Source: Thiocystis violascens DSM 198
GTDB lineage: Bacteria; Pseudomonadota; Gammaproteobacteria; Chromatiales; Chromatiaceae
Reading direction: 5' to 3'
Length of the DNA stretch: 64,000 nucleotides
Assembly: GCF_000227745.2 (NCBI RefSeq)
Contig: NC_018012.1
Span: forward strand, 3,717,412-3,781,411
Shown: positions 1 to 9,255 of the stretch, one piece after another
Layout of the letters: every line of letters starts with the position of its first letter
Numbering within the stretch: the stretch's first letter is position 1
Notes under the pieces: generated by a model
Seen by the model: only the letters and a program-made list of their open reading frames with translations
What the model was told of the DNA's origin: nothing
Databases searched by the model: none
Position numbers and translations under genes: made by a program

Positions 1-1457
1 AGCGCGCGGCCGCTCGCGGCCCAGGGGAAGACGCCTTTTTCGTAGGGGATGCCGTCGGCCTTGGCCTTGGTTTCGGTCAGCCCCATCCAGGCGACCTCGG
101 GGTCGGTGTAGGCGACCGAGGGAATGGTCAGCGGGTCGAAGAGCGCGGGCAGTCCGGCGATCACCTCAGCGGCGACCTTGGCCTCGTGAGTCGCCTTGTG
201 GGCCAGCATCGGGCCGCCAACCACGTCGCCAATGGCGAAGATGTTGGGCACGTTGGTGCGCATGTGCTGATCGACCTTGATGAAGCCATGCTGATCGACC
301 TTGACCCCGGCGGCCTCGGCATTGATCAGCTTGCCGTTGGGCAGACGGCCCACCGCGACCAGCACCTTGTCGTAGGTCGACTCGCCGGGATGCTTGCCCT
401 CGAAGACGGCCTTGATGCCCTCGGCGCTGGCGCTCAGACTGGCGACCTTGGTTTCCAGCATGATCCGGTCGTAGCGTTTCTTGATGATCTTCTCGACACA
501 GCGGACCAGATCCAGGTCGCAGCCGGGCATGAGTTGGTCCTTGAACTCCACCACGTCGATCTTCGAGCCGAGCGCGCTGTAGACGCTCGCCATCTCCAGA
601 CCGATGATGCCGCCCCCGACGATCAGCATCCGCTCCGGCACATCGGCCAGCGCGAGCGCGTCGGTGGAGTCCATGACGCGCGGATCTTCATGCGGAAAGC
701 CGGGGATTTTGATCGAGGACGAACCGCAGGCGATGATGGCCTGGTCGAACTGGATGCGTACCCGGCCTTCCTTGGTTTCGACACCGATGCGATTGGGCGA
801 CTCGAAACGCCCGCTGCCCTGGATCACCTGCACCTTGCGCTGCTTGGCCATGGCGGCGAGTCCGCCGGTGAGCTTGGCGACCACCTGATTCTTGCCCGCG
901 CGCATCTGGTCGAGATCGACCTCGGGGGCGGCGTAGGTGACGCCCATGACGCCCAGCGTTTTGACCTCTTCCATGATGACGGCGGTATGCAGCAGCGCCT
1001 TGGAGGGGATGCAGCCGACATTGAGACAGACCCCGCCGAGCGTTTCGTAACGCTCGATCAGGACCACTTTCTTGCCCAGATCGGCGGCGCGGAAGGCGGC
1101 GGTGTAGCCGCCGGGACCGGCGCCGAGGATCACGACCTCGGTCACCAGATCCGCCGGGCCTTGATCGCCGGCGACGTTTGCCGCGGCGCCGGATCTGACG
1201 CGGGCGGCGGCTTCGCTGTCGACCTCCAGCGTGAGGATGGCAGCGTTTTGCGAGACCCGGTCGCCAACCTTGACGCTGACGGACTTGACGGTTCCCGCGC
1301 ACGGAGCGGGAATTTCCATGGTCGTCTTGTCGCTTTCGAGGGCGATCAGTGACGCTTCTTCAGTGACTTGGTCGCCGGGCGATACCAGCACCTCGATGAC
1401 TTCCACATCCTTGAAGTCGCCGATATCCGGAACCTTGATTTCGATCGTTTCGTTCAT
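1..1457 (-). CDS. lpdA: dihydrolipoyl dehydrogenase (E3) with N-terminal lipoyl domain, C-terminus off the window
   Basis: This is the E3 flavoprotein of the pyruvate dehydrogenase complex, which reoxidises the dihydrolipoyl groups of E2 with NAD+. 485 codons are visible from the ATG at 1457. Residues 1-80 form a lipoyl domain with the lipoylated Lys in ESDKTTMEIP. A flexible linker follows, then the FAD-binding Rossmann motif GAGPGGYTA and the redox-active disulfide in GGVCLNVGCIPSK. A second dinucleotide motif (GGGIIGLEMASVY) and the conserved SVAYTDPEVAW segment come next. About 100 residues of the dimerisation domain with the catalytic His-Glu pair lie beyond the left edge. E3 proteins with a fused lipoyl domain are usual beside E1/E2 of this type in beta- and gammaproteobacteria. 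The gene lies downstream of aceE and aceF on the same strand, separated from them by pfkA. Confidence 0.96.
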   Translation of the reverse strand, partial: MNETIEIKVPDIGDFKDVEVIEVLVSPGDQVTEEASLIALESDKTTMEIPAPCAGTVKSVSVKVGDRVSQNAAILTLEVDSEAAARVRSGAAANVAGDQGPADLVTEVVILGAGPGGYTAAFRAADLGKKVVLIERYETLGGVCLNVGCIPSKALLHTAVIMEEVKTLGVMGVTYAAPEVDLDQMRAGKNQVVAKLTGGLAAMAKQRKVQVIQGSGRFESPNRIGVETKEGRVRIQFDQAIIACGSSSIKIPGFPHEDPRVMDSTDALALADVPERMLIVGGGIIGLEMASVYSALGSKIDVVEFKDQLMPGCDLDLVRCVEKIIKKRYDRIMLETKVASLSASAEGIKAVFEGKHPGESTYDKVLVAVGRLPNGKLINAEAAGVKVDQHGFIKVDQHMRTNVPNIFAIGDVVGGPMLAHKATHEAKVAAEVIAGLPALFDPLTIPSVAYTDPEVAWMGLTETKAKADGIPYEKGVFPWAASGRA

Positions 1458-1592
1458 GGTGCAATATTTCTCTATGGCCTGAAGCGGCGCTGGGTGATCA
1501 ATGAATTCGATTGGGAGGGAATGCTAAACGATCCGGGCGCGTGAGGCGAAGGTCTGCGTCGGATTGCTAAGGATGCGGAGCGCCGTCAGAGG

Positions 1593-1617
1593 CGTGACAC
1601 CGCAGAGCGGTATCACG
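1593..1617. repeat. palindrome downstream of pfkA, related to the one upstream of it
   Basis: The arms cgtgacaccgc and gcggtatcacg pair over 11 positions with one mismatch around a 3-base loop, and cgagaaa-type sequence follows. The element resembles the palindrome at 2726-2756 on the other side of pfkA: both share cgtgacacc, then gcgg, then tcacgagaaa. There is no T-run in the pfkA direction, so it is not a standard terminator. Confidence 0.6.
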
Positions 1618-1690
1618 AGAAATCATGTCGATCAATCCACGAACAACGGTTGGTGTCTGGGAGATCGCGGGAGACAACTTGGCAGGTGGT

Positions 1691-2698
1691 TCAGGTCGCC
1701 AGGAAGCGGTTAATCTCCAGCAGATGCATGGGCGGTTGGTTATTGCCATCCAGGGCCTCGTTCAGTGGGACCAACCGATTGGTCTTCCCCTGCTTGCCCG
1801 CGAGTACATGGCTCTTGCCATCAAGCGCCGCCTGGACGGCGAAGACGCCAAGTTCGGTGGCCAGATAGCGATCCAGCGCCACTGGCGAGCCGCCGCGCTG
1901 GACATGACCCAGCACGCAGGTGCGCGTCTCGAAGCCGTGGCCCTCGATGTCCGCCGCCACCCGGCTCACGCCCCCTTCGCAGGCGCCTTCGGCCACGACA
2001 ATGATGTGGCTGCGCTTGCCGCGGGAACGGGATTCCTTGATGCGCTTGACGATGGTGTCGGGGTCGTAGGCGTGCTCGGGAATCAAAATCTCCTCGGCGC
2101 CGCCGCCGATGCCCGTGAACAGGGCGATCCAGCCGGCATGCCGTCCCATGACCTCCAGCAGGAAGATGCGATCGAACGCCTCGGCGGTGTCGCGCAGACG
2201 GTCGGCGGCATCCAGCGCGGTATCCAATGCGGTGAAAAAGCCGATGGTCCAGTCGGTGCCACCCAAATCGTTGTCGATGGTGCCGGGCAGTCCGATGATT
2301 TGCCCGGACCAATGCTCGGCGAGCGACAGCGCGCCTTGCATGGAGCCATTGCCGCCGATCACGAGCAGGGCCTCGATCCCGAGTCCTTTCAGGGTACTCG
2401 CCGCGCGCTCCAGTCCCTCGACATGATGCATCTCGGGACAGCGGGCGCTGCCCAGGATGGTTCCGCCGCGATGGATGATGTTGGCGACCGAGCGCGCGTC
2501 GAGGGTCAGGTATTCCCCGAGCAGCACCCCGCAATAACCGCGCTGGAAACCGATCACCTCCAGGTTGTGATACACCGCCGTGCGCACGATGGCGCGCAGG
2601 CAGGCATTCATGCCGGGAGCGTCTCCCCCACTGGTCAGAACGCCAATGCGTCGCGGTCTCTGCGTGCTCAAGTGGTCGGCCTCTTTGGGGGGAATCAT
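1691..2698 (-). CDS. pfkA: 6-phosphofructokinase (PfkA family)
   Basis: Phosphorylates fructose 6-phosphate to fructose 1,6-bisphosphate in glycolysis. The protein has 335 residues from ATG 2698; upstream in-frame codons exist but encode no family sequence. Family motifs in order are GVLTSGGDAPGMN (about 19-31, nucleotide loop), GGNGS (115-119), PGTIDND with the catalytic Asp, GFFTALDTALDAADRLRDT, the substrate motif EVMGRHAGW and HVQRGGSP near the C-terminus. In E. coli PfkA the second motif reads GGDGS, so an Asn replaces the Asp that coordinates Mg-ATP. Whether the enzyme uses ATP or pyrophosphate cannot be settled by eye. The gene sits between aceF and lpdA, 70 bases after aceF and 233 bases before lpdA, and is bracketed by two related palindromes, which suggests it is a later arrival in the cluster. 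Confidence 0.9.
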   Translation of the reverse strand: MIPPKEADHLSTQRPRRIGVLTSGGDAPGMNACLRAIVRTAVYHNLEVIGFQRGYCGVLLGEYLTLDARSVANIIHRGGTILGSARCPEMHHVEGLERAASTLKGLGIEALLVIGGNGSMQGALSLAEHWSGQIIGLPGTIDNDLGGTDWTIGFFTALDTALDAADRLRDTAEAFDRIFLLEVMGRHAGWIALFTGIGGGAEEILIPEHAYDPDTIVKRIKESRSRGKRSHIIVVAEGACEGGVSRVAADIEGHGFETRTCVLGHVQRGGSPVALDRYLATELGVFAVQAALDGKSHVLAGKQGKTNRLVPLNEALDGNNQPPMHLLEINRFLAT

Positions 2699-2725
2699 TT
2701 GGATGGCGTGAATCGAAGGGGTTTG

Positions 2726-2756
2726 TCTCGTGACACCACGACGCGGCGTCACGAGA
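2726..2756. repeat. palindrome between aceF and pfkA
   Basis: Inverted arms tctcgtgac (2726-2734) and gtcacgaga (2748-2756) match perfectly. An A-run follows on the plus strand, which means that in the direction of the aceF-pfkA transcript the T-run precedes the hairpin. It is therefore not a classical intrinsic terminator for that operon. It may stabilise or process the aceF mRNA end, and it is related to the palindrome at 1593-1617. Confidence 0.6.
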
Positions 2757-2768
2757 AAAAAAGAAGTT

Positions 2769-4499
2769 TTACAGCAATAACCGACGAATATCCCCCAGCA
2801 ACTGCCCCAGCAAGGCCGTGAAGCGTGCCCCATCGGCCCCGTCGACGACACGGTGATCGTAGGAAAGCGAGAGCGGCAGCAGCAGTCGCGGCGCGAACGC
2901 TTCACCGTCCCAGACCGGCTTGATCGCGGAGCGGGAGACGCCGAGAATGGCGACCTCAGGGGCGTTGACGATGGGCGTGAAGGCGGTGCCGCCGATGCCG
3001 CCGAGACTGGAGATGGAGAAGCAGCCGCCCTGCATGTCGCCGGGCAACAGCTTGCCGTCGCGTGCCTTGGCGCTGAGGTCGGTCAGTTCGCGGGCCAGCG
3101 CGTAGAGACTTTTCCGGTCCACGTCGCGCACCACGGGCACCAGCAGTCCCTTGGGGGTGTCGACCGCCACGCCGATATGCGTGAAGCGTTTGTGGATCAG
3201 GTGTTCGCCATCGCCGCTCAGGGATGCCTTGAGGATCGGCATCCGGTTGAGCGCGGTGGCGACGACCTTGAGCAGGAAGGGCAGGAAGGTGAGCTTGACG
3301 CCTTCCTTGGCGGCCGCCTCCTGCTGGTTCTTGCGGAAGGCTTCCAGTTCGGTAATGTCCGCCTCGTCGAATTGGGTGACATGCGGGACGGTGATCCAAC
3401 TGCGATGCAAATGCCGTCCGCTAATCTTCTTGATGCGCGGCAGTTCGGTCAGCTCGACCTCGCCGAAACGGGCAAAATCGATCTCGGGGGCCGAGGGGAG
3501 CTGGAAGGGCAGCGCCGTCGCGGAGGCGGCGCCCGCGCCCTGGGTGAGCGCCTGTTTGACGAAGTTCTGCACGTCGTCCTTGACCACGCGACCCTTGGGG
3601 CCTGACCCCTTGACCCGCGCCAGGTCGACGCCGAGCTGGCGCGCGAAGCGGCGCACGCCGGGGCTGGCGTGTGGCTTACGGCCTTTGGCGATGGCGGTCA
3701 TATCCTCCGGACGCGGCAGCACCGGCGCCTGTCGGCGCTCGGCCTCGCCGTGTGCCCGCACGCTGACGGTCGAGCGTTCGGCGGCGGTGTCGGGGATCGA
3801 TGTGGCGGTCTGACTCGGCGTCGGTCGGGGCGGCGGACGCTCCGCTTCCCTGGCTGCTGGCGGACTGGTCTCGGCGCCGGGTTCGGCGCGCAGGGTCAGG
3901 ATCAGATCGCCGGGGTTCAGGGTATCGCCGAGCTTCACGACTACTTCCTCGACCACGCCCGCCTGAGGCGAGGGAATCTCCATGGTCGCCTTGTCGGTCT
4001 CCAGCGTCAGCAGGGATTGATTGACCTCGATCCGGTCGCCGGGGGCGATCAGGATCTCGACCACCGGGACATCGCTGAAATCGCCCACGTCCGGCAGGAC
4101 GACCGAAACCGTCTCGCCGCTATCGACGGATTTTCCCGGCGCTTTGGGTGCGGGCCGGGTCGCGAGCGTGGCGGCCGATGGCCGATACGGCTGAACTTCC
4201 GGTGTCGCGACGGCTGGCTCCGCCGTCGGAGTCGAGACATCGCTTGCCTCCGCCGTCTCCGACACCTCAAGTGTCATCAGCGGCGAACCCTGGCTGATTT
4301 TGCCTCCGACCTTGGCGATAATCTCCTTCACCACGCCGCTCTTAGGCGAGGGAATCTCGATGGTCGCTTTTTCGCTTTCTAGGGTGAGCACGGATTGCTC
4401 GACTTCGATCCGGTCACCGGGGGCGACCAGGATCTCGATCACCTCGACATTGGAAAAGTCCCCGATGTCGGGCAGCAGAATTTCTTCGACGGTTGCCAC
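2769..4499 (-). CDS. aceF: pyruvate dehydrogenase E2, dihydrolipoamide acetyltransferase
   Basis: Core of the pyruvate dehydrogenase complex; it transfers the acetyl group from lipoamide to CoA. The 576 residues contain two lipoyl domains (about 3-78 with Lys in ESEKATIEIP, and about 132-207 with Lys in ETDKATMEIP) joined by Ala/Pro-rich linkers. A peripheral subunit-binding domain follows (about 278-318, beginning HASPGVRRFARQLGVD and containing VKGSGPKGRVVKDDV). The catalytic domain starts near 340 and ends with the active-site motif DHRVVDGADG. E. coli E2 has three lipoyl domains; two is common elsewhere. The start ATG at 4499 is followed directly by lipoyl sequence. aceE lies 34 bases upstream on the same strand, so the two are one transcription unit. 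Confidence 0.97.
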   Translation of the reverse strand: MATVEEILLPDIGDFSNVEVIEILVAPGDRIEVEQSVLTLESEKATIEIPSPKSGVVKEIIAKVGGKISQGSPLMTLEVSETAEASDVSTPTAEPAVATPEVQPYRPSAATLATRPAPKAPGKSVDSGETVSVVLPDVGDFSDVPVVEILIAPGDRIEVNQSLLTLETDKATMEIPSPQAGVVEEVVVKLGDTLNPGDLILTLRAEPGAETSPPAAREAERPPPRPTPSQTATSIPDTAAERSTVSVRAHGEAERRQAPVLPRPEDMTAIAKGRKPHASPGVRRFARQLGVDLARVKGSGPKGRVVKDDVQNFVKQALTQGAGAASATALPFQLPSAPEIDFARFGEVELTELPRIKKISGRHLHRSWITVPHVTQFDEADITELEAFRKNQQEAAAKEGVKLTFLPFLLKVVATALNRMPILKASLSGDGEHLIHKRFTHIGVAVDTPKGLLVPVVRDVDRKSLYALARELTDLSAKARDGKLLPGDMQGGCFSISSLGGIGGTAFTPIVNAPEVAILGVSRSAIKPVWDGEAFAPRLLLPLSLSYDHRVVDGADGARFTALLGQLLGDIRRLLL

Positions 4500-4533
4500 G
4501 CTGTGTCCTCCTGGGCCTGTGTTGCCGGGTGCT

Positions 4534-7188
4534 TCAAACCGTGACCGGGTTGGGCTTTTCCGGGTCGATGCGGTACTTCGCGATGGCTTCTGAGACCATC
4601 GTCGTGGGGATTTCCCCTTCGTCCGCCAGTGCCTTGAGCGCGGCGATCGCCACGTAATATCGATTCACCTCGAAAAATTTGCGCAGTTGGCTGCGCATGT
4701 CGCTACGTCCGAAACCGTCGGTTCCCAGCACCAGATAGCGGCGGGGAACATAGGGTCGGATCTGATCGGCGTAGGTGCGCATATAGTCGGTGGCCGCGAC
4801 GATGGGGCCGCGCGTTCCGGCCAGTTGGGCCTCGACATAGGTGGTGCGCTGTTCCTGCTCGGGGTGCAGCATGTTCCAGCGCTCCACGTCGATGCCCTCG
4901 CGCCGCAGCTCGTTGAAGCTGGTCACGCTCCAGACCGCCGAACCGACATCGAAGTCTTTTTCCAGCAGGTCGGCGGCGGCCAGCACCTCGCGCAGAATGG
5001 TGCCGGCGCCGAGCAACTGGACACGATGGCTACGCTCCTCCCCGCGCTGAACGCGATACATGCCTCGGAGAATACCCGCCTCGCTGCCCTCGGGCATGGC
5101 CGGCTGAACATAGTTCTCGTTCATCGCGGTGATGTAATAGAAGATGTTTTCCTTCTCCTGGTACATCCGCCGCAGCCCGTCCTGGACGATGACGGCCATC
5201 TCGTAGGCATAGGCGGGGTCGTAGGCGACGCAGTTCGGGATGGTGGAGGCGAGGACCTGGCTGTGTCCGTCCTGATGTTGCAGACCCTCGCCAGCGAGCG
5301 TGGTGCGCCCGGCGGTGCCGCCGATCAGGAAACCCCTCGCGCGCATATCGCCCGCCGCCCACGCCAGGTCGCCGATGCGCTGGAAGCCGAACATCGAGTA
5401 ATAGATATAGAAGGGAATCATGCTTTGACCATGATTCGCGTAGGCGGTGGCCGCGGCGATCCAGGACGACATGGCGCCGGCCTCGTTGATGCCTTCCTCC
5501 AGAATCTGCCCCTTTTTGTCCTCGCGGTAATACATCACCTGATCGGAGTCCACCGGCTCGTAGAGCTGGCCCACGGAGGAGTAGATGCCGAGTTGGCGGA
5601 ACATGCCTTCCATGCCAAAGGTGCGGGCCTCGTCCGGGACGATGGGGACGACATACTTCCCGATCCGCTTGTCGCGGATGATCATGGTCAGCAGACGCAC
5701 CAGCGCCATGGTGGTCGACATTTCCTTGTCGCCGCTACCTTCGAGCAGCGACGCGAAGGCGTCGAGCCCCGGTATCTCAAGCGGCGCGGCCTCGTCGCGG
5801 CGGGCCGGCAGGAAACCGCCGAGCCGTTCGCGGACCTTGTGCAGATATTGAACTTCCGGGCTGTCCGCCGCCGGCTTGTAGAAGGGCGCCGCGCCGATCC
5901 GGTCGTCCGAGATCGGGATATTAAAGCGGTCGCGGAACGCCTTGAGCTGGGTTTCGCCCATCTTTTTCTGCGAATGGGTAATGTTCATCCCCTCGCCGGC
6001 CACGCCCATGCCATAGCCCTTGACCGTCTTGGCCAGGATGACCGTCGGTTTGCCGTTAGCCATCATGGCCTGCGCATAGGCGTTGTAGACCTTGACCGGA
6101 TCGTGACCGCCACGGTTGAGACGCCAGATGTCCTCGTCGCTCATATTGGCGACCATGTCCCTGAGTTCAGGATATTTGCCGAAGAAATGCTCACGAGTAT
6201 AGGCGCCGCCCCGCGCCTTGTAGGTCTGATAGTCGCCGTCGACGCACTCTTCCATGCGCTTGAGCAGCAGGCCCTGTTTATCGCGCGCCAAGAGCGGATC
6301 CCAATAGCTGCCCCAGATCACCTTGATCACGTTCCAGCCGGCGCCGCGGAAGACCGCTTCAAGTTCCTGGATGATCTTGCCGTTGCCGCGCACCGGGCCG
6401 TCGAGCCGCTGGAGGTTGCAGTTGACGACGAACACCAGGTTGTCGAGACGCTCGCGGGCGGCCAGCGAGATGGCACCGAGCGACTCGGGTTCGTCCATCT
6501 CGCCGTCCCCCAGGAAGGCCCAGACCTTGCGCTCGGCGGTATTGACCACTTCGCGGTCGCGCAGATAGCGCATGAAGCGCGCCTGATAGATGGCCATCAG
6601 GGGGCCGAGCCCCATCGAGACGGTGGGAAACTGCCAGAAATTGGGCATCAGCCAGGGATGCGGATAGGAGGAGAGTCCGTTACCGTCCACTTCCTGCCGG
6701 AAACCGTAGAGCTGCTCCTCGCTGAGACGACCTTCGAGGAAGGCGCGGGCATAGATGCCGGGCGCGGAATGGCCCTGGAAGAACACCAGATCGCCGCCGT
6801 GATCCTTGTCGCGGGCGTGTAGAAAATGGGTGTAGGCGATATCGAAGAGGGTCGCCGAGGAGGCGAAACTGGAGATGTGTCCGCCCAGTTCGGTCGACAG
6901 ACGATTGGCCTGGACCACCATCGCCATCGCGTTCCAGCGCACGAAGGAGCGGATGCGTCGCTCCATGGCCCGGTCCCCGGGGAAGGGTTCCTGGCGCTGC
7001 ACGGGGATGGTATTCAGGTAAGCGGTATTGGCGCTATAGGGAAGATAGGCGCCGGAACGGCGCGCCTTGTCGATCAGGCGCTCCAGCAGAAAATGGGCGC
7101 GTTCGACGCCTTCGTTTTCCAGCACGGCGTCGAGCGAATCGAGCCATTCCTGTGTCTCTTGAGGATCGATGTCGGGCTTGTTGATCAT
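4534..7188 (-). CDS. aceE: pyruvate dehydrogenase E1 component (homodimeric type)
   Basis: Thiamine-diphosphate-dependent decarboxylase that converts pyruvate to an acetyl group on E2 lipoamide. It has 884 residues, close to the 887 of E. coli AceE. The ThDP/Mg motif begins GDGEMDEPESLGAIS and ends with NCNLQRLDGPVRGNGKI, and the N-terminal region carries the family sequence GGHISSFASSATLFDIAYTH. This is the alpha2 single-chain type, not the alpha/beta heterotetramer. ATG 7188 starts MINKPDIDPQETQEWLDSLD, a typical AceE N-terminus. It is the first gene of the aceE-aceF-pfkA-lpdA series. An insertion sequence ends 178 bases upstream of the start, so the native promoter must lie in that interval or has been cut off. 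Confidence 0.98.
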   Translation of the reverse strand: MINKPDIDPQETQEWLDSLDAVLENEGVERAHFLLERLIDKARRSGAYLPYSANTAYLNTIPVQRQEPFPGDRAMERRIRSFVRWNAMAMVVQANRLSTELGGHISSFASSATLFDIAYTHFLHARDKDHGGDLVFFQGHSAPGIYARAFLEGRLSEEQLYGFRQEVDGNGLSSYPHPWLMPNFWQFPTVSMGLGPLMAIYQARFMRYLRDREVVNTAERKVWAFLGDGEMDEPESLGAISLAARERLDNLVFVVNCNLQRLDGPVRGNGKIIQELEAVFRGAGWNVIKVIWGSYWDPLLARDKQGLLLKRMEECVDGDYQTYKARGGAYTREHFFGKYPELRDMVANMSDEDIWRLNRGGHDPVKVYNAYAQAMMANGKPTVILAKTVKGYGMGVAGEGMNITHSQKKMGETQLKAFRDRFNIPISDDRIGAAPFYKPAADSPEVQYLHKVRERLGGFLPARRDEAAPLEIPGLDAFASLLEGSGDKEMSTTMALVRLLTMIIRDKRIGKYVVPIVPDEARTFGMEGMFRQLGIYSSVGQLYEPVDSDQVMYYREDKKGQILEEGINEAGAMSSWIAAATAYANHGQSMIPFYIYYSMFGFQRIGDLAWAAGDMRARGFLIGGTAGRTTLAGEGLQHQDGHSQVLASTIPNCVAYDPAYAYEMAVIVQDGLRRMYQEKENIFYYITAMNENYVQPAMPEGSEAGILRGMYRVQRGEERSHRVQLLGAGTILREVLAAADLLEKDFDVGSAVWSVTSFNELRREGIDVERWNMLHPEQEQRTTYVEAQLAGTRGPIVAATDYMRTYADQIRPYVPRRYLVLGTDGFGRSDMRSQLRKFFEVNRYYVAIAALKALADEGEIPTTMVSEAIAKYRIDPEKPNPVTV

Positions 7189-7366
7189 GGCGTTTCCCGG
7201 AAGGCTTTCAAAGCAGGCGGTACAAGCGATGCGGCGATTATATCGCAGCCGCTTTTCTGCAATGCTAAGAATTCAGTCGAGCAATGGATGTCAGCCGTAC
7301 ATGGCCGAGATGGATGGCGCCCCGGGAGCGCCGAGTTGCACTCGGCGATCTTTGGGGTTGGTTCTT

Positions 7367-8562
7367 AGAGGGTGTAGACAAAAATAATTGAGCTGCTATT
7401 TGTATACCAGTCTACAACTGAGCTGGTGTGCGCTGATGTCGAAAGCTGGTCGTCCCCCCAAGATTCACGAGGCGGAGCAAGCGGTATTGCGTCAAATTGT
7501 CACGGATCGCCCGACCTCCACGCTGTCAGAGATTGCCCGGGAACTCGCGGCACGGACGGGAATCGAGGCTCATGAAGCAACGATTCGCAAGTCCTTGCGG
7601 GAGGCGGGCGTCACGCGCCTCCGGGGCGAGAGTGGTCTCGAGGCGCAAGCGCGCGCAACGCCGCGTCGGTATGGGTATACGGATGCGCATCGTCGCCACG
7701 ACCCCGACCAAAGCTACCCAAGTTGTCTGACCGATGCGGAGTGGGACTTGGTCGCCGCTCTCTTTGAGATGCCGGGCGGGCGGGGTCAACCGCCCCGCGT
7801 GTCGCGCCGGAGCATCCTGGAGGCGTGTTGCTACGTGGTGCGCACGGGGTGCGCGTGGCGGATGCTGCCGCACGATTTCGCGCCTTGGCAGAATGTCTAC
7901 AAGACGTTTCGCCGTTGGAGTGCGGCTGGGAAGTTTGAGCAGATGCATGATCGACTGCGGGGGCAATGGCGCGAACGCGAGGGGCGTGAGATCGCGCCGA
8001 CGGCGGCGGTGCTGGATGCGCAATCGACCCGCGGCTCGCCGCAGGGTGGACCGAGCGGCTTTGATGCGGGCAAGCAGGTCAAGGGGCGCAAGCGCAGCCT
8101 GGTGGTCGATACCTTGGGGTTCGTGTTGGCGGTGAGCGTGGTCGCGGCCAATCTTCAGGACCGCGATGCCGCCTCGGGCGCCGTCGCTGACGCGGCCGCC
8201 AAGTACCCCCAGATCAACACGCTGTTTGTCGATAGCGCCTACGCCGGTCAATTTGCCCAAACCACCGAGCAGACCCACGCGATCCGCGTGGAAGTCGTGC
8301 GCCATCCAGCCAACAAAAGCGTTGGCTCCTGGCACGTGGACGGGGCGCCTGACCGAGTGGTGATCGCCAACGCCGACGGCTTCGTTCCGCTGCCGAAGCG
8401 CTGGGTTGTCGAGCGCACCCATGCGTGGAATGAGCGTGCCCGTCGATTGATCATGCATCATGACCGTCTGCCAGCGGTCTCCGAAACCTGGGTTTGGCTG
8501 GCGGAGGCGCGCATCCTGCTGCGGCGGTTGACCACAACGGTTTGATTTTGTCTACACCCTCT
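7367..8562 (+). mobile_element. IS5-family insertion sequence, copy 1 (1196 bp)
   Basis: Perfect 17-bp terminal inverted repeats, agagggtgtagacaaaa at 7367-7383 and its complement at 8546-8562, bound a single transposase gene. A second copy of the same length lies at 46144-47339; I see one base difference between them (7579 A versus 46356 C, silent in the transposase). If the true end is at the second base of each repeat, the flanking triplets are TTA on the left and TCA on the right. These fit a TNA target preference but are not an identical duplication. The element lies in the upstream region of aceE. Confidence 0.93.
7436..8545 (+). CDS. IS5-family DDE transposase with N-terminal helix-turn-helix
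   Basis: Catalyses transposition of the surrounding element. It has 369 residues from ATG 7436; a TTG at 7388 would add 16 residues. Residues 1-75 look like a winged helix-turn-helix of the type found in IS630/IS5 proteins (ending ATIRKSLREAGVTRLRG). Next comes the IS5 N-terminal domain (LTDAEWDLVAALFEMP, then the characteristic RTGCAWRMLPHDF and a WQNVYKTFRRW segment). The DDE catalytic residues fall in AVLDAQSTRG, LFVDSAYAG and VERTHAWNERARRL. The gene is a single uninterrupted frame, unlike IS427-type elements that need a frameshift. It is intact, so the element is probably active or recently so. Confidence 0.93.
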   Translation: MSKAGRPPKIHEAEQAVLRQIVTDRPTSTLSEIARELAARTGIEAHEATIRKSLREAGVTRLRGESGLEAQARATPRRYGYTDAHRRHDPDQSYPSCLTDAEWDLVAALFEMPGGRGQPPRVSRRSILEACCYVVRTGCAWRMLPHDFAPWQNVYKTFRRWSAAGKFEQMHDRLRGQWREREGREIAPTAAVLDAQSTRGSPQGGPSGFDAGKQVKGRKRSLVVDTLGFVLAVSVVAANLQDRDAASGAVADAAAKYPQINTLFVDSAYAGQFAQTTEQTHAIRVEVVRHPANKSVGSWHVDGAPDRVVIANADGFVPLPKRWVVERTHAWNERARRLIMHHDRLPAVSETWVWLAEARILLRRLTTTV

Positions 8563-8638
8563 CAGTCGGCACTCGATGAGGCGGCCCCTCCGTTACGTTG
8601 ACAACGCTGCACGAACGGCCGTGAGCGAGCACGCACAG

Positions 8639-9016
8639 TCACCGCCAGATTCGCGGATCATTGTAGATCTGGTTGATCAAGGTGTCGGTCTGGCGTTGCA
8701 GCCTTTCGATCTCTTGCCGTTGCTGAGGACTCATCGGTTGCGGTGGGGCATAGCCCGGTGGTGGCGAACCGTTCGCATAAGGGGAGTAGTAGCCACCCGA
8801 GCCAGCCGAGGTGCCGTAGCCGCGTCCATAGTTGAGCGCGTCGGCGCCGGCCTGTCCGTAGGTTCCGCCGTATTTGAGAGTGCGGTTCGCCGCTGCCGAG
8901 CCGCTGCTCTGCCCCGCGCACCAATCGCTATAACAACCTGCCGAAGCGGGGAGCGCCCAAGTCGCCAAAACGATGACTGCTACGCTGGCGATAGAGTGGT
9001 CGTGGGTAGTAATCAT
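8639..9016 (-). CDS. small secreted Gly/Tyr/Pro-rich protein
   Basis: Function not recognised. The product is 125 residues with a Sec signal peptide (hydrophobic stretch about 10-25, likely cleavage after PASA). The mature part starts with two nearby cysteines (GCYSDWCAG), followed by a low-complexity Gly/Tyr/Ser region (about 45-85), a PPPGYAPPQP turn and a charged helical tail QQRQEIERLQRQTDTLINQI. The composition suggests a periplasmic or surface-exposed protein. It ends 76 bases from the insertion sequence and has no obvious operon partner. Confidence 0.6.
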   Translation of the reverse strand: MITTHDHSIASVAVIVLATWALPASAGCYSDWCAGQSSGSAAANRTLKYGGTYGQAGADALNYGRGYGTSAGSGGYYSPYANGSPPPGYAPPQPMSPQQRQEIERLQRQTDTLINQIYNDPRIWR

Positions 9017-9255
9017 TGCATCGGTCTCCTTGAATCCAAGTCCAACTCAAGATACGCACCGAAGAGGACGTGTCGCACAGTAATAAAGTTTAGGACACAA
9101 CCCATCTCACGCAAGACGAACGCAGACGACTAAGCCCTGGGAGACATGACAGCTTATCTGCGACCGCCACCCCGGCGCTTTCGCCCTTCGTCTGCTTTGA
9201 CTAAACTGGAAGGCATCGCGTGCCGTCAAGCCACTGAAAGCCTTGGAGACCGCTC

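Noticed and set aside
186..1352. Long plus-strand frame opposite lpdA
   Set aside because: His/Asp/Gly-rich translation typical of the antisense of a GC-rich gene; the minus strand encodes an unmistakable E3 protein.
2726..2756. Intrinsic terminator after aceF
   Set aside because: The homopolymer run precedes the hairpin in the direction of the operon, so it does not have terminator geometry.
4687..6822. 711-codon plus-strand frame opposite aceE
   Set aside because: Antisense shadow of aceE with no domain or ribosome site.
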